Source: JBDKUD01 sp050943315 (GTDB lineage Bacteria > Bacillota > Syntrophomonadia > Syntrophomonadales > Syntrophomonadaceae). From it: a stretch of DNA of 5,417 nucleotides. Each line of letters begins with the position of its first letter. The stretch's first letter is position 1. The translations under genes and the position numbers were made by a program. This document shows positions 5,309 to 5,417 of the stretch, one piece after another. The stretch is taken from NCBI GenBank assembly GCA_050943315.1, contig JBMNOY010000084.1:1-5417 (forward strand), given 5' to 3'. The notes under the pieces are model-generated. The model did not search any database, was not told the origin of the DNA, and worked only from the letters and a program-made list of their open reading frames with translations.

Positions 5309-5417
5309 TTATGGATGCTGGTGAGCGTGCTCCGCTTTACCGCTAGCTTTCTTGTATTGTGGCCAGTGGGATTCCACACCATCTCCTGGCAGCAAACCTC
5401 CCATTTCTTCCTGGGTC
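5309..5417 (-). CDS. C-terminal fragment of an unrecognised protein with His-rich end (partial)
   Basis: The minus strand is open from the window edge to a TAA at 5309-5311. In the frame starting at 5416 it encodes 35 residues: TQEEMGGLLPGDGVESHW, then PQYKKASGKAEHAHQHP. I do not recognise the family. The end has three histidines within a few residues (HAHQH), which can bind metal ions and would suit a copper neighbourhood, but a short His-rich tail is weak evidence. The other two minus-strand frames give no better protein. It ends 111 bases before the cysK start on the same strand, with no strong terminator between. The start and most of the gene are outside the window. Confidence 0.55.
   Translation of the reverse strand, partial: TQEEMGGLLPGDGVESHWPQYKKASGKAEHAHQHP

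Noticed and set aside
1..5417. CRISPR array, tRNA or rRNA genes, tandem repeats
   Set aside because: No regularly spaced repeats, cloverleaf or ribosomal RNA sequence was seen on either strand.

Overview
The window most resembles a chromosomal segment of a low- to mid-GC Gram-positive anaerobe of the clostridial/Peptococcaceae type. That placement is an inference from protein style: an Rrf2 regulator opening with ISTKGRYGLRAMVDL, a two-HMA CopA, purine-rich ribosome binding sites (GGGAGG, AAGGAGGTG), and a UreH-like protein carrying a C-terminal YTCWMGM cupredoxin tail. Every supportable gene lies on the minus strand, so transcription runs from high to low coordinates.

In transcription order: (1) 5309-5417, the last 35 codons of an unrecognised protein with a His-rich end. 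(2) 5198-5308, a leader with a strong ribosome binding site for (3) cysK (4262-5197), an intact O-acetylserine sulfhydrylase. (4) 3739-4252, the wreck of a UreH/TauE-like membrane protein with a copper-binding tail; it lacks its N-terminus and a large internal part, and the surviving pieces are in different frames. (5) copA (970-3708), an intact Cu(I)-exporting P1B-ATPase with two N-terminal HMA domains. It also carries, in frame at its C-terminus, a third CopZ-type HMA domain preceded by a near-perfect internal ribosome binding site and ATG. (6) A strong intrinsic terminator at 923-964. (7) 718-904, a second wreck: the first ~30 codons of a response regulator run into a HAMP-like piece of a sensor kinase in another frame. 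(8) An Rrf2-family regulator (224-691) whose last codons and stop are supplied by (9) the end of an IS3-family element (1-249). The transposase orfA of that element carries an in-frame amber codon and runs off the window.

The working genes form a copper/sulfur neighbourhood: CysK makes cysteine, CopA (and possibly a separately made CopZ chaperone) removes Cu(I), and the Rrf2 protein belongs to the family of sulfur and Fe-S regulators (IscR, CymR). The genes between them are reduced to short conserved fragments, so the stretch has lost DNA by repeated deletion as well as gaining an IS. No wholly new system is evident. The items most worth checking are the CopA-CopZ fusion with an internal start, the IS-generated C-terminus of the regulator, and the two deletion wrecks.
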